From: Serendipita indica DSM 11827
Taxonomy: Eukaryota; Basidiomycota; Agaricomycetes; Sebacinales; Serendipitaceae
Length of the DNA stretch: 64,000 bases
Direction: 5' to 3'
Assembly: GCA_910890315.1 (NCBI GenBank)
Contig: CAJVGD010000006.1
Coordinates: 1,116,001-1,180,000, forward strand
Below the pieces are notes generated by a model, which did not search any database, was not told where the DNA came from, and saw only the letters and a list, made by a program, of their open reading frames with translations. This document shows, in pieces, positions 44,745 to 56,291 of the stretch (its first letter is position 1; the number at the start of each line of letters is the position of its first letter). A program made the translations under genes and the position numbers.

Positions 44745-45543
44745 ATGGCCGGACGGGCAGTCAGCAAGACCGTGGTCGTCAGTATTCCCTCAAATGTCCC
44801 ATCTATTACACAAGAAACCTCACACCACACTCTCTAGGATTTTACCAAAATTTATTCAACTTTGGGTCTCGGAAAAGGTGGGTTCCCGACGCAGAGGCAC
44901 CTTCGGAACGCTCACATGTCACTTTCCTGTCCTCTACAGAGACCGTTTCGTCTCTCCAGGCATTCCGCAAGCGCCATGGGGACGCACAACGAATCCACGG
45001 CACGCTGGCGTCGCAACCGACCACTGTCGATTTTGCGCACTACCGTTCGGTACTAAAGAACCAAGCAATCGTCGACGAAGCGGAAAAGCTGCTCAAGGAC
45101 TTTAAGCCAAAGACATACGACGTCTCGTCGCATATCAAGGCCATTGATCAATTCGAGGAAAAGGCCGTCAGTCCCATTCGTTTCATGAATGAGATATGTT
45201 GCTCATTTCGAGTTGAATATCTAGGTTTCCAAGGCCGAGGCGACCGCTGCAGAGATTGACGTCGAACTCAAGGCTCTTCAAGCAACTCTTGCCAACATTG
45301 AAGAGGCCCGGCCGTTTGAGGATTTGACTGTATGTGATATCAAGCACTAAATGTTCTTTATACTGACATTCTCTTCCAGTTGGAGGACGTCCGCAAGGCT
45401 CACCCCCAAATTGCCGAAACCGTCAAGACCATGGTTTCAAAGGGCAAATGGACCGTGCCAGGTAAGACAGTAATACTCCTTTGTCACTTTTCTAACATTC
45501 GGCAGGCTACAAGGAGAAGTTTGGCGACCTCAACATCATGTAG
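44745..45543 (+). CDS. ATP7: Mitochondrial ATP synthase subunit d
   Basis: Peripheral-stalk subunit of F1Fo ATP synthase in the inner mitochondrial membrane. Six small exons (44745-44774, 44838-44877, 44940-45166, 45225-45329, 45380-45461, 45506-45543) give 173 residues, the normal size. It begins M-A-G-R-A-V-S-K-T-V-D-F-T-K-I, then SLQAFRKRHGDAQRIHGTLA, DFAHYRSVLKNQAIVDEAEK and EARPFEDLTLEDVRKAHPQI, and ends K-W-T-V-P-G-Y-K-E-K-F-G-D-L-N-I-M. The Ser-Leu-Gln-x-Phe-Arg/Lys-x-Arg and G-Y-K-E-K-F-G blocks are typical of fungal Atp7. Intact. Confidence 0.92.
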
Positions 45544-45753
45544 ACGTTGCTACTTCAATAGACTTACATTATGGATTGAAATACTCTTGAGAGTTGCTCA
45601 GAGCTCGCTCAATATTCATCTACAGTGGGTATCGATTAGGCACAAAGTTGAAGTACAAAAACTAGAGAAACATGTGACTACAAAGAGTATCCTATGCGGA
45701 TAAAACCACGGATAAGAGCATATCTAGGTCAGCATAATCTATGCGTGTCTGGG

Positions 45754-47463
45754 TTATTGCGTCTTCTTCTCAATCGGCGTCGGGCGAGAATCCATCTCGA
45801 GCATAACCTCTTGTCCATCACTCTCTGCCTCCGAGTTGCTTTCAAAATCGTTTGGCACCAGTGATGGCGTCGACGCAGCTGGCGTTGCGGCTCGACTGGC
45901 GGACATCTCTGCCAACTCTTTGCGAAGAGCCTCGAGCTCCTTTTCAAACTTGCGTCCAAAGACCTATGGATCTGTGAGTATGTCTCGCATCTCACCGAGA
46001 GATGCGTACTTCGATGTAGAAACCACCACCGTTCCAGACGGAGACGCCAAAGATGATAAAGAGAAAAATGGTGCTGAGGAATGCACTATCGTACAAGAAC
46101 CAGACAGCCGGGATCTCTGTAGCGATAGAATACACTGAGGCACAAGTGAGCGTAGGTCCTGAGGAGAAAACTGTGCGACATACGGAATTGGCCAAACATA
46201 AAGGATGCCACACGGTAGTCTTCTGGCACTTTGGATAATGCACGTCCAATGGCCCCTCGTCGATCTGCCAGAAGATACGAAAAAGATGTCGTTCGTTGTC
46301 CACTTTCGATTTTGACCTTGCGGTCAACGTAGACAAACTTCCAGTAGAGAATTTGCCAGACCATGTAGAGTGCGCTGCTAAAGAGCAGTGCTCGAACGGG
46401 TTGAAAGTGAGGAAGGTCATTGAGGGCTGGGAAACGCGCCGGTGCTTCTGGATAATAGTGACGAATAGTCGTAAACGTAAAAGGCGCATAGATATGGATG
46501 AAGAGGGAAGTAACTTTGTCGACGTCGTGGAATACGAGCGAGTTGCGCCACGTTATGACTGCAGAGGCGAGAGAACCGTGTGACAGGCAGTAACAGGCAG
46601 TCTGAAGAGCTTTTAGTGAACAATCTCGTGAGGCAACGTGACTTACCAGGAGTGTGGCAGAGCCAGGGAACAGCCAAATATAAACAAAATTGAGAATCGT
46701 TACATAGTAACAGAGATCAAACAAGAAGTAATGATACGCCTTTCGCTTATAGGAGAAGAAGCGCAACGGAAGCACTAGAGCCGAAGGTGAGACTTGTCAC
46801 AGCGCTAATATGGAGGACGTACGATATGCGCATGCTGCAGTGTAGAAAATATGAACCCACTGTGGGTATAGGCATACCATTAGTGCTGAACCTAGTACGG
46901 TATGCACGCCCAGGAAGAATGAAATCTGTAAAGACGTGGCGTAAGGATGGGCTGAGAGCCTATATCTCTTGCTAAACAGACCTTTTCACGAGTTCTAACG
47001 ACCTTTGTGGAATGCCATGCAGTATTGACCTTTTGCATACGAATCGACAGCTAGCAACAGCCATGTGCGTCAGCGGCCATTCGGTACTACGGCATTTAGA
47101 GGCCAGTATTCACCGTCTTTTTCAGTTTATCGAGTTCCCTGTCAATGTTGGGGTCGATACCACGCCGTTTGAGGACGTCTTTGGTGCCGTCCAGAACGCT
47201 CTGGCCTTGCTTGCGAAGCCTGCGCTCCCAGAGATCGATACGAGCATCAAAAAAGGTCTCAAAAGTGTCTAGATCCCCGAATAAGCTCCAAGAGGCGCGT
47301 TTGTCGCGTCAGAAAATGGCGTACCGAGCAGAGTGTAGGCGGACGACCATTCGACATTCTCCTCTTTCCAGCGCTCGAACGGAGACGAAAAGTACCCAAT
47401 TGACGGGAATGAAGAGGAGCGAGAAGGTGGCCTCGAGGGCTGTTCATCGCTGTGAGTCGACAT
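45754..47463 (-). CDS. GPC1: Glycerophosphocholine acyltransferase Gpc1
   Basis: Multi-pass ER enzyme that acylates glycerophosphocholine to lysophosphatidylcholine. Exons in transcript order: 47114-47463, 46982-47050, 46823-46925, 46647-46774, 46184-46601, 46010-46134, 45754-45963. Recognisable blocks: FFSYKRKAYHYFLFDLCYY, ACYCLSHGSLASAVITWRNS, V-D-R-K-V-K-I-E-S-G-Q-R-T-T-S-F, and VSVWNGGGFYIE. The N-terminal cytosolic part holds W-E-R-R-L-R-K-Q and the C-terminus is acidic. The first exon breaks frame at 47275-47278 (four G on the coding strand), between P-L-G-A-Y-S-G and L-D-T-F-E-T-F; with one more G the exon is 351 bp and the whole CDS 1404 bp, both multiples of three. The 45-nt intron 46602-46646 is open and in frame, so retention would add 15 residues. 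Confidence 0.9.
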
Positions 47464-47716
47464 TTCGGCAGTCGTGGCTGAGTTCAAGAAGGTGAGAGAG
47501 GGCCAGCCAGCAGTGACCCGAGGCTGGAGTCAATAATCATCTCCTTGGGTATTGTGAACTTACTTTTGAACAAATTCCGGCCAGCAGGGTTTGGCAGTGC
47601 GGAGAACCAGTGAGGCAGTGAGTTTGGCCAATTACTCGCTTTTTGGAACCGGCCACAACCATCGTCTGGACGACTCGCCAGTCTGAGGGCTTGTCATTAC
47701 TCTTCTTCTTAAGCAA

Positions 47717-48817
47717 ATGGATTCAAGAACAGCTTCCGAGCGCACTTTCTCGCTCTCCCAGCTCCCCATTGGCTTCGACAACCCACACAAAGCTGCCCAG
47801 GACGGCTCACGGCGCACCTCGTCAGCATCCACTGCGTCTTCAATGCCTAGGACCCCCTCTTCGATAGCCTGGGACCGCTTCGATGTCTTCTCGCCGGTCG
47901 CAGAACCGCAGGCGTTTGAAGCGTCCGAATACGGCTCAGAAACCTCTTCTCTCCTCACAATCTCTCCAGATACCCCGTTAAAACGGGATAGTCTTCCCAC
48001 CATTATTCATGATGGCCCGCAGAGAACTGGTTATGCCATGCGCGAGAATCCGCGCCGGTCGCAGTCGATAACGCTTTCCTCGATGGAAACCCAACAGAAC
48101 AGACTATCTAGGGCTGCGACTATGCACACAGTTCCAGGGGTACGTCCGTGGCCCATGCCCCCACCAAGTTCCTCCACAGATACAACGGCCCCCAGGCTTT
48201 CACCGCTACAGGATCAAAACGAGGAAGATGTAGATGCGGGCGACCGCAGTCACGGTACGGATAGCGACTCGCCAGGCGAGTCCGGAGACAGTGCAAATCA
48301 TCTCCAACGGCGGCGACATATACGTCGACCTACCCGTGAAAAGAAAGACCTTCCAAGACCGCTCCCTCCCCTACCAGCATCCAACCTCGCTCATTCTCAG
48401 AGTACCGCCGGTCGGTTCATGACCACACCGTTTGCAGTCTCTGCAGGAGAACAAGAGCCACCTCTTGGCGATGCAAGGAGGCGGAGTCGCACACTCAATT
48501 CGCTCTCTGGGATTCGTTCCTTGCCTGTCCCAAATGCCCAGACACAATCCAATCCCTCATCTTCCAAGTCGATACCGAATAAATCCGCAGGCAAGCTGGT
48601 TCCCGTCATCCTTCCACTCAAACTTCACACGCTTGAACTGCGTTCATCCCCGTCCGAGGCGGCGGGCGTCCTGACAAAGACTCCCAACCGACCATCGAAC
48701 AATTGCGCTTTGGCGCGTTCCTTCATGGCACCTCCAATGCCGGCGGATGCGGCGGCTGCAATTGACTGGGATCTAGTCGACGATGCGCTCGGAATTGACG
48801 ACGACATCGTGTCCTAG
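47717..48817 (+). CDS. Intrinsically disordered protein of unknown function
   Basis: Single exon, 366 residues, opposite in direction to GPC1 with 253 bp between the start codons. The sequence is low in hydrophobics and rich in Ser, Pro, Arg and Asp, with many S/T-P sites and a basic stretch (HLQRRRHIRRPTREKKDLPR) next to a proline run. The last 20 residues are more ordered and acidic (AIDWDLVDDALGIDDDIVS), which could be a short interaction motif. No domain recognised; composition and length speak for a real gene. Possible regulatory or scaffold role only by analogy. Confidence 0.65.
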   Translation: MDSRTASERTFSLSQLPIGFDNPHKAAQDGSRRTSSASTASSMPRTPSSIAWDRFDVFSPVAEPQAFEASEYGSETSSLLTISPDTPLKRDSLPTIIHDGPQRTGYAMRENPRRSQSITLSSMETQQNRLSRAATMHTVPGVRPWPMPPPSSSTDTTAPRLSPLQDQNEEDVDAGDRSHGTDSDSPGESGDSANHLQRRRHIRRPTREKKDLPRPLPPLPASNLAHSQSTAGRFMTTPFAVSAGEQEPPLGDARRRSRTLNSLSGIRSLPVPNAQTQSNPSSSKSIPNKSAGKLVPVILPLKLHTLELRSSPSEAAGVLTKTPNRPSNNCALARSFMAPPMPADAAAAIDWDLVDDALGIDDDIVS

Positions 48818-49394
48818 ACGCGAGGTTATGTCTCTCTTGATTCCGTAAACCTGGCCACAGAACTGGACCCTCATTGGTCGAGAGAATCATATTTTTATAT
48901 AATCTCAAGAGGCTTGTCTTCCTATCCTATCCAATCCATCGAGAGAAGCATTCTCACGCCAGGAGCCCGGGTCGAATACTTCTGACCGAACACTTCACCA
49001 TAGTTCTCTCGCGCTACCGGACATACTCAGCGCATAAACAATGTTCGGGAAGGTATGCGACCTTCACGCGCCGCATCCGGACCTTTCAGGTTCGCCAGAC
49101 GCAGATATTCGCGCGTATTTTACGCGCGCGGCCCCCTCAAAATGTCCTGCACGCGGACACCAATATCTGATCACAAGGGTGTCGGCCTGTCGCCACCGCC
49201 GCTGCGACCCGTCCTCCACCACGCCCCGTCTTCCGATATTAAGCGCCATCCTCGACTTGTTCGTCTCTCCTTCAACGTCTCGGGCATGGACTCGCGTTCA
49301 GACCTATTTTATTCTTATCCCCGATCGATGTACTGTATACCCGTTTGTGTCTTGTAGACCGTCCGGCTATCATGTTGCTGCGATTCATGTCCTG
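48818..49394. other. Intergenic between the disordered protein gene and TAD1
   Basis: Contains an inverted repeat at 49110-49128; no coding exon supported. Confidence 0.4.
49110..49128. repeat. Perfect 8-bp inverted repeat with 3-nt loop
   Basis: Arms CGCGCGTA and TACGCGCG around TTT; strong short hairpin in DNA or RNA. Could help 3' end formation of a neighbour; function not shown. Confidence 0.6.
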
Positions 49395-51030
49395 TCATAA
49401 CGTAAATCTGTCCAACTCTGTACTACATACAATCCAGCCTTGCAAAGGGCCTCCAATCTGACGCAATTTCTCTTTCGCTGCATGGTAGCCTTGCGCCCTC
49501 TCCGAGTGCTTTGCATCATAATATGTAGTGCTCAAATAATTGCCGTTACTCGGAGCTATGTCTCCCGTGATGGTTTCCCGGCGTGTCATCGTAAATTGGA
49601 CGGTCTTGTGGCCTGACGTTCCTCGCTCACTGTGGTCCGCGTAATCAGCCTCCATTGTATCACCAAGTGTATCCCACCCGCTAGTCGGAACGCGGTTTTG
49701 GTGATAACTCAAATCCGGAAATGAGAGGGCCAACTTCGTGGGCCCCTGTCTATCAACGGAGTTTGCGGACACTGATATAGTTTGCGTCGTTGACATCGCT
49801 TGCTTTATCGTTGACATATGAATAGCTTTTCTCGTGTCCAAATATTGTGCGAATATCGACGCTTTACAAATCCTAGGCCTGGAGGATCTGGTGAGTGTTG
49901 GCTGGGATTGGATTTGAATGCATGTACCTGAGCGACGGATTGGACCAATTCTTTGGATTCACACCTCGTCGGACTCCATTGGTGAGAATCTCTTTGCCGA
50001 GGTCGGATATCCAACAAAGAGCTATGGCCCGACGTGAGAATTTGCGCCAAGGTCGAGGCTCGACGCACATTCATTTGAGGATCTACTTTTCCCGCTCCCA
50101 CGATCCCTCCCCTGCGTATATTGACAGGTAGTGAATAAGATGTGGGGGGTATGCACCTGAGAATCTGCACAAAGCAGTTCAATATATGCCATGGGTCGAC
50201 TAATCTGACCATATTTGATATACCTGGTTTGTGCAGGCGACCCGAAAATGCTCTTCGACAGTCGTCTTGAATATCATTCTCCATGTCCTCGAGGATCTGT
50301 GTTCCTTTCACACCAGAAATAGTGATACTCTTGATATAGAGAGGTGTCATGCCCATCGATGACAAGAGGGCCCCTTGAATACCAACAGCACACCACAGTG
50401 CTATCTTGTCGCTACAGGACATGGCATTTGTCGGAGGAGCATCTCCTCTTCCTGGCTTTGTCCGTACTACATTGAATCGTGAGTAGGCGTTTCGACCTCG
50501 GGCAGCCACAGGGGTAAGGTCGTCCAATATATTCGGAGGACCATCGTCCTTTAACGATGCCATTTCTGGGTCATGAATAGATTGAATATGTGCAATTGCC
50601 CTGGTTGACGCTTCGCCACCTTTTCGAGATGATTACTCGTTGATATTGCATCCCAATTGGACGTACATGGCAGCTCTGAGATGTACATATGAAGAGATAC
50701 GTTAGGATTGAGTTCCCAGTGATCGTCTTCCTGGTCGTATTGCAGCCATTCGCTCTTCCCAGATGTGGCCCACTTCTGCATTTCACGCAGGAGCCAATAG
50801 ACGGCCCCTCTTCGCGCGAGAACCTCTGCATGAAAGTCGTGTACGACATCTCCAGTCTTTGAATACTTGTCAACTGGCAAACATTTTGTGCCTGTGGCCA
50901 ACGAGATGATCGTTGACTGATTCCGGTCATTGTTGATCAAATAAAATGCTGCAAGAACTGTGTAGCATCCATTTGGCGGTTTGTAGCGCAGCGACTCGTA
51001 AACCTTGAAGATGGTCGGGGTAAAGTCCAT
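49395..51030 (-). CDS. TAD1: tRNA-specific adenosine deaminase 1 (Tad1/ADAT1)
   Basis: Deaminates A37 of tRNA-Ala to inosine. Supported exons in transcript order: 50667-51030, 50224-50619, an unresolved part between about 50156 and 49928, and 49395-49878. The deaminase signature is clear: VVHDFHAEVLARRGAVYWLL (His zinc ligand and catalytic Glu), C-G-E-A-S-T-R and SCSDKIALW (Cys ligands). Downstream blocks are CWISDLGKEILTNGVRRGVN and near the C-terminus YYDAKHSERAQGYHAAKEKL, GWIV. In 49950-50160 no exon set keeps the frame; this region may hold a further intron or a frame break (it contains a run of six C). Start at 51030 is chosen; an ATG at 51060 would add ten residues and leave only 15 bp to the PRE5 start. 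Confidence 0.85.
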
Positions 51031-51075
51031 CGTCGCCACTCGGTACGCGCGTTGACCCATCTCCTCGTCGCAGCC

Positions 51076-52175
51076 ATGGCAAGCACTTTCATTCGAATGT
51101 CATAAACACGTATAGAATAAACTATATTCTAGTTTAGGAACACATACGATTCGGATAACACCGTCTTCTCGCCTCAGGGAAGACTGCACCAGGTCGAGTA
51201 TGCGCTCGAGGCCGTCAAGCAAGGCTCTGCGGCCGTAGGACTGAGATCAAAGACTCATGCTGTTCTTCTCGCGCTCAAGGTACGTATGTCGCGTCGTGCC
51301 GGACACTAAAATGTCGACAAGGCTGACGAGTACCGATGGGATATAGCGTTCGACGGGCGAGTTGGCATCGTATCAGCAAAAGATGTTCCGGATAGATGAT
51401 CATGTTGGTATTGCCATCGCGGGCCTCACATCAGATGCGCGCGTTTTGAGGTGAGTATACGCGTCGAGGGATCAAACTATCATTGACAAACGTCCGACTT
51501 AGCAACTTTATGCGACAGCAAGCAATGTCCTCACGAATGATCTTCAACAGACCGTCTCCAGTGAACAGACTGGTCTCTGCTATCGCAGATAGTATGTGTT
51601 TCTCTGCCTAATCGCTTTCTGTCTCACGAATGATCTGTAGAGGCCCAGGTCAACACACAAGAATACGGAAGACGGCCGTATGGTGTGGGATTTCTGGTCA
51701 TTGGACAGGACGAGACTGGGCCACACCTCTACGAGTTTTCACCATCAGGAACTGCGTATGAATACTTTGCCATGTCGATCGGAGCTCGCTCCCAGAGTGC
51801 AAAGACGTATTTGGAGAGGCATTATGAAGAGTTTATGGACTGTATGTGTCGCGTTTCACCCTATACCGACGGTGTACTAACCAGGATGCAGGCACCGTCG
51901 AGAAACTCATCACACACGGTCTACATGCTCTACGTGAGACACTTCAACAAGACAAGGAGTTGACAATCCTCAACACATCGATTGGCATCGTCGGTCCTCC
52001 GGCTGGTTCCGAATCGTACGTCAAAGCCGGTGGTGCCTTTAGGATTCTCGAAGGCGAGCCGATACAAGTGTTCTTGGACACCATGACTCCAAAAGAAAGT
52101 GTTGCACCAGCCATTGTAGAACCCGACTCAGAAGACGAAGGCGGCGATGGAGATGTACAGATGAGCGATGCGTAG
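51076..52175 (+). CDS. PRE5: 20S proteasome subunit alpha 6 (Pre5/PSMA1)
   Basis: Alpha-ring subunit of the proteasome core. Exons 51076-51078 (start codon only), 51133-51279, 51347-51450, 51503-51591, 51641-51841, 51892-52175, together 275 residues. Family motifs: [24 protein letters not shown] (alpha signature), [32 protein letters not shown] and [20 protein letters not shown], then [16 protein letters not shown]. The acidic tail is usual for PSMA1. The first intron would start GC (gcaagc) directly after the ATG and end TTCTAG; no GT alternative gives a methionine in frame, so I favour a GC-AG intron. Divergent from TAD1 with about 45 bp between starts. Confidence 0.9.
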
Positions 52176-52279
52176 AATTGAACTATCCAACGACTCTAAT
52201 ATCTCCAAAATGTCAAGAATGAGTGGTGTCACATAAATCAAGTATAAAATACAACATGTCGTGTGCGTGTGTCTAGCTA

Positions 52280-53911
52280 TTACGATGGTTTTACTTTTGG
52301 AGCTGCTCGTTGACGTGCTGCTCGCACGAGTGAAGCTAACTTGGACGGTCTTCGTAAGCTGGTTACCAGGGCTATGAGAGTTGTGAGTAGGAAAACGCTC
52401 CCCGCCTGGTGAGTTGCAGCTAGGTGAACGGGAACGAGATAGAGTAACGTTGTGATTCCGAGGGCCGCCTGAATGTTGACCATAGCAAAGGAAGCACCGA
52501 TCAGGTGCCTTGTGAGTGGTGGAAGAATAGAAGAGAGAGACGTGAGCCGAGTAACTGCGTACAGTCCAGTTGTACCAAAGTAGGTCGACATTGCCTTTGA
52601 AGATTAAGTTTTCATCAGGGGCCAGAGAGACTCGGCTCACTAAGACACGGTGATCAAATTGGGCTGTAACAGGATTCTCAAGCATATTTCTCCACCAGAG
52701 ATCACCTTGGTCGCTTCTTCGAGAATATGCAGGTGATAGGAGCTCATTATGGGGTGGCACTAGGCCCTCACCCATGTAGGGAAACTCGTTGTATATCAAG
52801 CCCGCATCCAATCCAGCGACAAATGCACCTGATGTATTTGTCAGTAAAAATGCCCAATCAGTTGATCCAAGCACAAACCTGAGACTGCAGTTCCGAAAGC
52901 GAGAAGAAGGAGGGCTATGGAGGCTCCTTTGAACCGCCTGACTCGTGGGTCTTGCAATAGCGAGACGAATTGATCGCCAACGCCGTTCACAGCGCCTCCA
53001 CTTGCCCATTGCAGATCCTTGCGAACAGTGAGAGCCGTACGCAAAGCTCCGGAGAAGAAGAGCAATGCTGTGCCCAGATGTGCAGCCAATCTGTACTGAC
53101 TGACACGCGGGACAATACCCTGAGCTGGATTAGGAGTGTTTTCCACCAAGGTCTGGTGATCGAGACCGGATTTGACCATGTACCAACCCAGTGCACCTTG
53201 TGCACCAAGTAGCAAGCCGAGTGCTCCCAAATTTCCGGCCAAAGGTGCAGGAAGGCGCCGCTTGAAGAGGTAGTATCCATACGGGACGGCAAAGGCAAGA
53301 CCTATCACGCGTCCGAGGATACGGTGACCCCACTCCATATAATAAATCGACTTGAACTCGTCTACGTTCATCTTGCTATTCAATCTGACCGAGCTATCAG
53401 TCATGTGAAATACTAGAACTCTGCCAACTCACATTTTGAATTCTGGTGTCTGTCTGTATTTATCAAATTCTGCCTGCCATGCTTCGTTTCCTATTGGTGG
53501 TATGACACCCGTAACAGGCTTCCATTCCGTGATGCTGAGCCCAGACTCGGTGAGACGGGTAACAGCACCGACGACAATGACTCCAAAGGTCAAGCCACAG
53601 CATAACATCAACCACCTTACAACCCCATTCGGTGGCAAACTATCGAGGGACGCATCCGCTACGCTCCCTTGGGTTGTCGACGAGGTAGTAAATGTGACGG
53701 GCCGTATTCGAAATGTGCTCGGGTAAAAGAAATGCGGATAAGAGGGCGTAAAATGCGGGAATTCACGTGGTTTTATCATAGCTGCGGAAGTCGGTCGCTT
53801 GAACAGCGTCGAAAACGCCCTCGACGAGCTTTGGACACGTCCATTCTTGCACGAAATAGATCCAAAAGTTCTTAGACGTGCAAGTGGCCCATATCTTGCA
53901 AACATGGCCAT
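52280..53911 (-). CDS. COX15: Heme A synthase COX15
   Basis: Inner mitochondrial membrane enzyme that oxidises heme O to heme A for cytochrome c oxidase. Exons in transcript order: 53433-53911, 52879-53384, 52641-52828, 52280-52594 (495 residues). Arg/Ser-rich N-terminal targeting sequence (MAMFARYGPLARLRTFGSIS). Conserved pieces: VGAVTRLTESGLSITEWKP, FKSIYYMEWGHRILGRVIGL (heme-ligand His), LVENTPNPAQGIVPRVSQYR, L-A-A-H-L-G-T-A-L-L-F, GLDAGLIYNEFPYMG, QFDHRVLAMSTYFG. Eight or so membrane segments. Convergent with PRE5 (104 bp between stop codons) and divergent from the BolA gene (62 bp between starts). Intact frame. Confidence 0.93.
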
Positions 53912-53973
53912 GGCCTGCTAAGTCGTGGATGAGGTTCAGAGCAAAAAGCCAGCTGTTTGCTTCTTGGTCTCGA

Positions 53974-54399
53974 ATGATGTTCTGGACTCGCCGGCTCGCG
54001 CTCTCGGGGAGAGCCGTCCAATCGTTTTCTAGGAATTTCGCAGTCAAAGCACCTCTAGGAATGACAGACGGCGAACGACACATTTTCAACATTCTGAATG
54101 ACAAACTCGACCCAAGCTCGCTCGTCGTCCAGGACGTTTCAGGCAAGACACAAAAATAAAACTTGTTGATATAGGAGTTTGACGGTCAAAAGGGGGATGC
54201 GGGGAATTTTATCACCTTCAAGTTTCCAGCAAAGCCTTCAAGGGGCTTACCATGATTAAGCAGCATCGGCTCGTCCAAAGTTTGCTCAAAGAAGAGATCA
54301 AAAACTTTCACGGCATTCAGGTACGCAAACGATTTCCCCGTTTAAGCCATCTAATGGACATGTCCGCAGCTCCAGACGAGCGTAGACGAGACAAACTAG
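53974..54399 (+). CDS. BolA family protein, probably mitochondrial
   Basis: Small protein of about 92 residues that works with monothiol glutaredoxins in iron-sulphur cluster delivery. Exons 53974-54142, 54193-54320, 54370-54399. N-terminus is basic and Arg/Ser-rich (MMFWTRRLALSGRAVQSFSR), a likely mitochondrial presequence. The BolA core: ERHIFNILNDKLDPSSLVVQ, D-V-S-G-G-C-G-E-F-Y, SSKAFKGLTMIKQHRLVQSL (with the conserved His) and LLKEEIKNFHGIQ. The first intron begins GC (gcaaga) and ends AAAAG; no GT donor fits, so this is a second GC-AG intron in the window. Start could also be the next ATG, one codon later. BOL1 versus BOL3 cannot be settled. Confidence 0.82.
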
Positions 54400-54563
54400 A
54401 CATAAAACTAACTCGATAGAGTTCTATCATACATAATGCGAATAATGTATCTCGCAAGATGGTAGTACAAGTGACTTGACGTCCCCAAGAGAAAATTAAA
54501 CAGGATGTAAAGAACGTGGAGTTGGATGTTTGAGGATGGAGAATTGACAAGCTGGGAGGGATA

Positions 54564-56291
54564 TCATTGACCATAGATCTGATAGTCGTAGAGGATGCTC
54601 GAGCCCCAGACGGACGGATCACACGCTCCAAGGGGTATTGATGTCGTGCCACCCAGGTTATAAACAGGAACCGCCCCTCCTCTGGGAATTTGCGGCCAGT
54701 TGGCATATCCAGATGTATTGGGGTTACCCGTCTTGACAAACGCTCCCCAACGCGCCTGAACCTCCGCGGTAAGGGCAGCCTGTGCTGGCGTCGGCGAAGG
54801 CACAGTACCAAAGACGATTTCGAGTTCGTCCTGATGGCACACATTTCCATTCGTCGTGCAGAATGAGATGCCAGAGTTGTAAGGGATCGTCGCACCGATC
54901 GTAAACTGGCCGACCCAAACGTTTCCTCCCCGTTGAGCCCAGGTCCGTGCAAGTGTGTATGTAGGGCATCTCCAAGCGCCATCAGTACTCACGACGACTA
55001 GCTCCGGTCGGATATCATCCACGTTTTCGTTGGACACCTTGTACTGGTCGTCGATTTGCGTAGCTCGGGTTGCACCAAAGAGTCCGGTGGCCGCGTACAT
55101 AAAGTACGCGGGAGGCAGAGGATAGTTGACAATGGAATAGATGGCACTACCGGCTTCATCCTTTACCGTCGTCAAGAGAATGTTCTTCAACGTAGGCGGA
55201 AAGGTGGTTGTTAGGGAATACTTGATAAGCGTGCCGTCAAGGACTGGTCGAATGGGCTGGGACATGCCAGCCGCGGGGTCGATACCGGGGGCATTGTTGA
55301 TAAGGGTGGATTGTGCAGTGAGGAGGGTGGAGACGGGTGTGGTGAGACACGTTCCGCAGCTCGTAAGATTGCCATAGAACGCTGATTGGAGGGCCGTAAA
55401 TGTCGAGGGTTGCAAGAAGCCATAGTTCTATACAAAATTTTAGCTCAGGCACTTGACGCTGATGAGAAGCCACTCACAATCGGGTCCGACTCTATGATCG
55501 CTTTGCTGAACAGGTTGTCCGCGGAGGGTGTAGCGAGCAAGTTGCGAATCATGTTTCCGCCAGAGCTGTGACCGACGAGAGTGACCTTGTTTTTGTCACC
55601 TCCAATGCAACCGATGATGTTCTGGATGTACTGGAGAGAAGTGATGACGTCCCGTACACCCAAGTTCTTGTTGTTGGACAGGGATTGGGGTGGGAGGTAA
55701 CCGAGGATGCCCAGTCGGTATTGAACCACGACAACGATAGAGCCCGTTGATTGCGCGAGTTTGGAGCCATCAAAGATGGGATCAGACGCGGAGCCAGTGT
55801 TGTAAGACCCTCCGTGGATCCAAACGAGTACGGGGACGCCCCAAGACCATGTGGCTGGATTCACACTTGTGGGAACGTATGCCACAAAATACAAACAGTC
55901 TTCGGAATAACTTGAGGGGCTAACGTCGGCCTGAGGGCACATTGGTGGGAGATTTGTTGAGCCGGAGGAGCTAAGAATAAGAGTGTAAACGGACTCGTCT
56001 CTTGTTGAAAAATGTATGTAATCTTACTTGGAGAGTGGAGGAACAATCTGTGGAGGCTGGAAACGAGCGGCAGTGGCGTATTTGAGAGTAACTCGGATAG
56101 CACCGTTGGCGAGAGTGCCTTTACGGGCCATAGGGCGAGTTAAAAGTAACAATGTTATTTGAACACGTTACTCCTGGCCATGAGGGCAAGTTGCAGTTTT
56201 GACGAAGGCGGAGATCGCCATTTGGGCGCGCGCCGACGAGAGTGAGGCGCAGGGCGAGCAGGACGGTGACGAGAGTGACTAAAAGGGCCAT
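54564..56291 (-). CDS. Secreted type-B carboxylesterase/lipase
   Basis: Hydrolase of the cholinesterase-like alpha/beta fold. Exons in transcript order: 56172-56291, 56028-56118, 55478-55970, 54564-55427. Signal peptide MALLVTLVTVLLALRLTLVG. Typical blocks: VPVLVWIHGGSYNTGSASDP (oxyanion hole H-G-G), E-D-C-L-Y, KVTLVGHSSGGNMIRNLLAT with nucleophile Ser in G-H-S-S-G, and P-Y-N-S-G-I-S-F; the downstream His is less obvious (C-H-Q-D-E-L-E-I-V-F-G block resembles the H-x-x-E-L-x-x-V-F-G motif). The first and second exons do not match in phase; one missing base near 56224 (ggg) would fix the phase and make 523 codons, again suggesting a sequence error. Substrate unknown. Confidence 0.85.
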
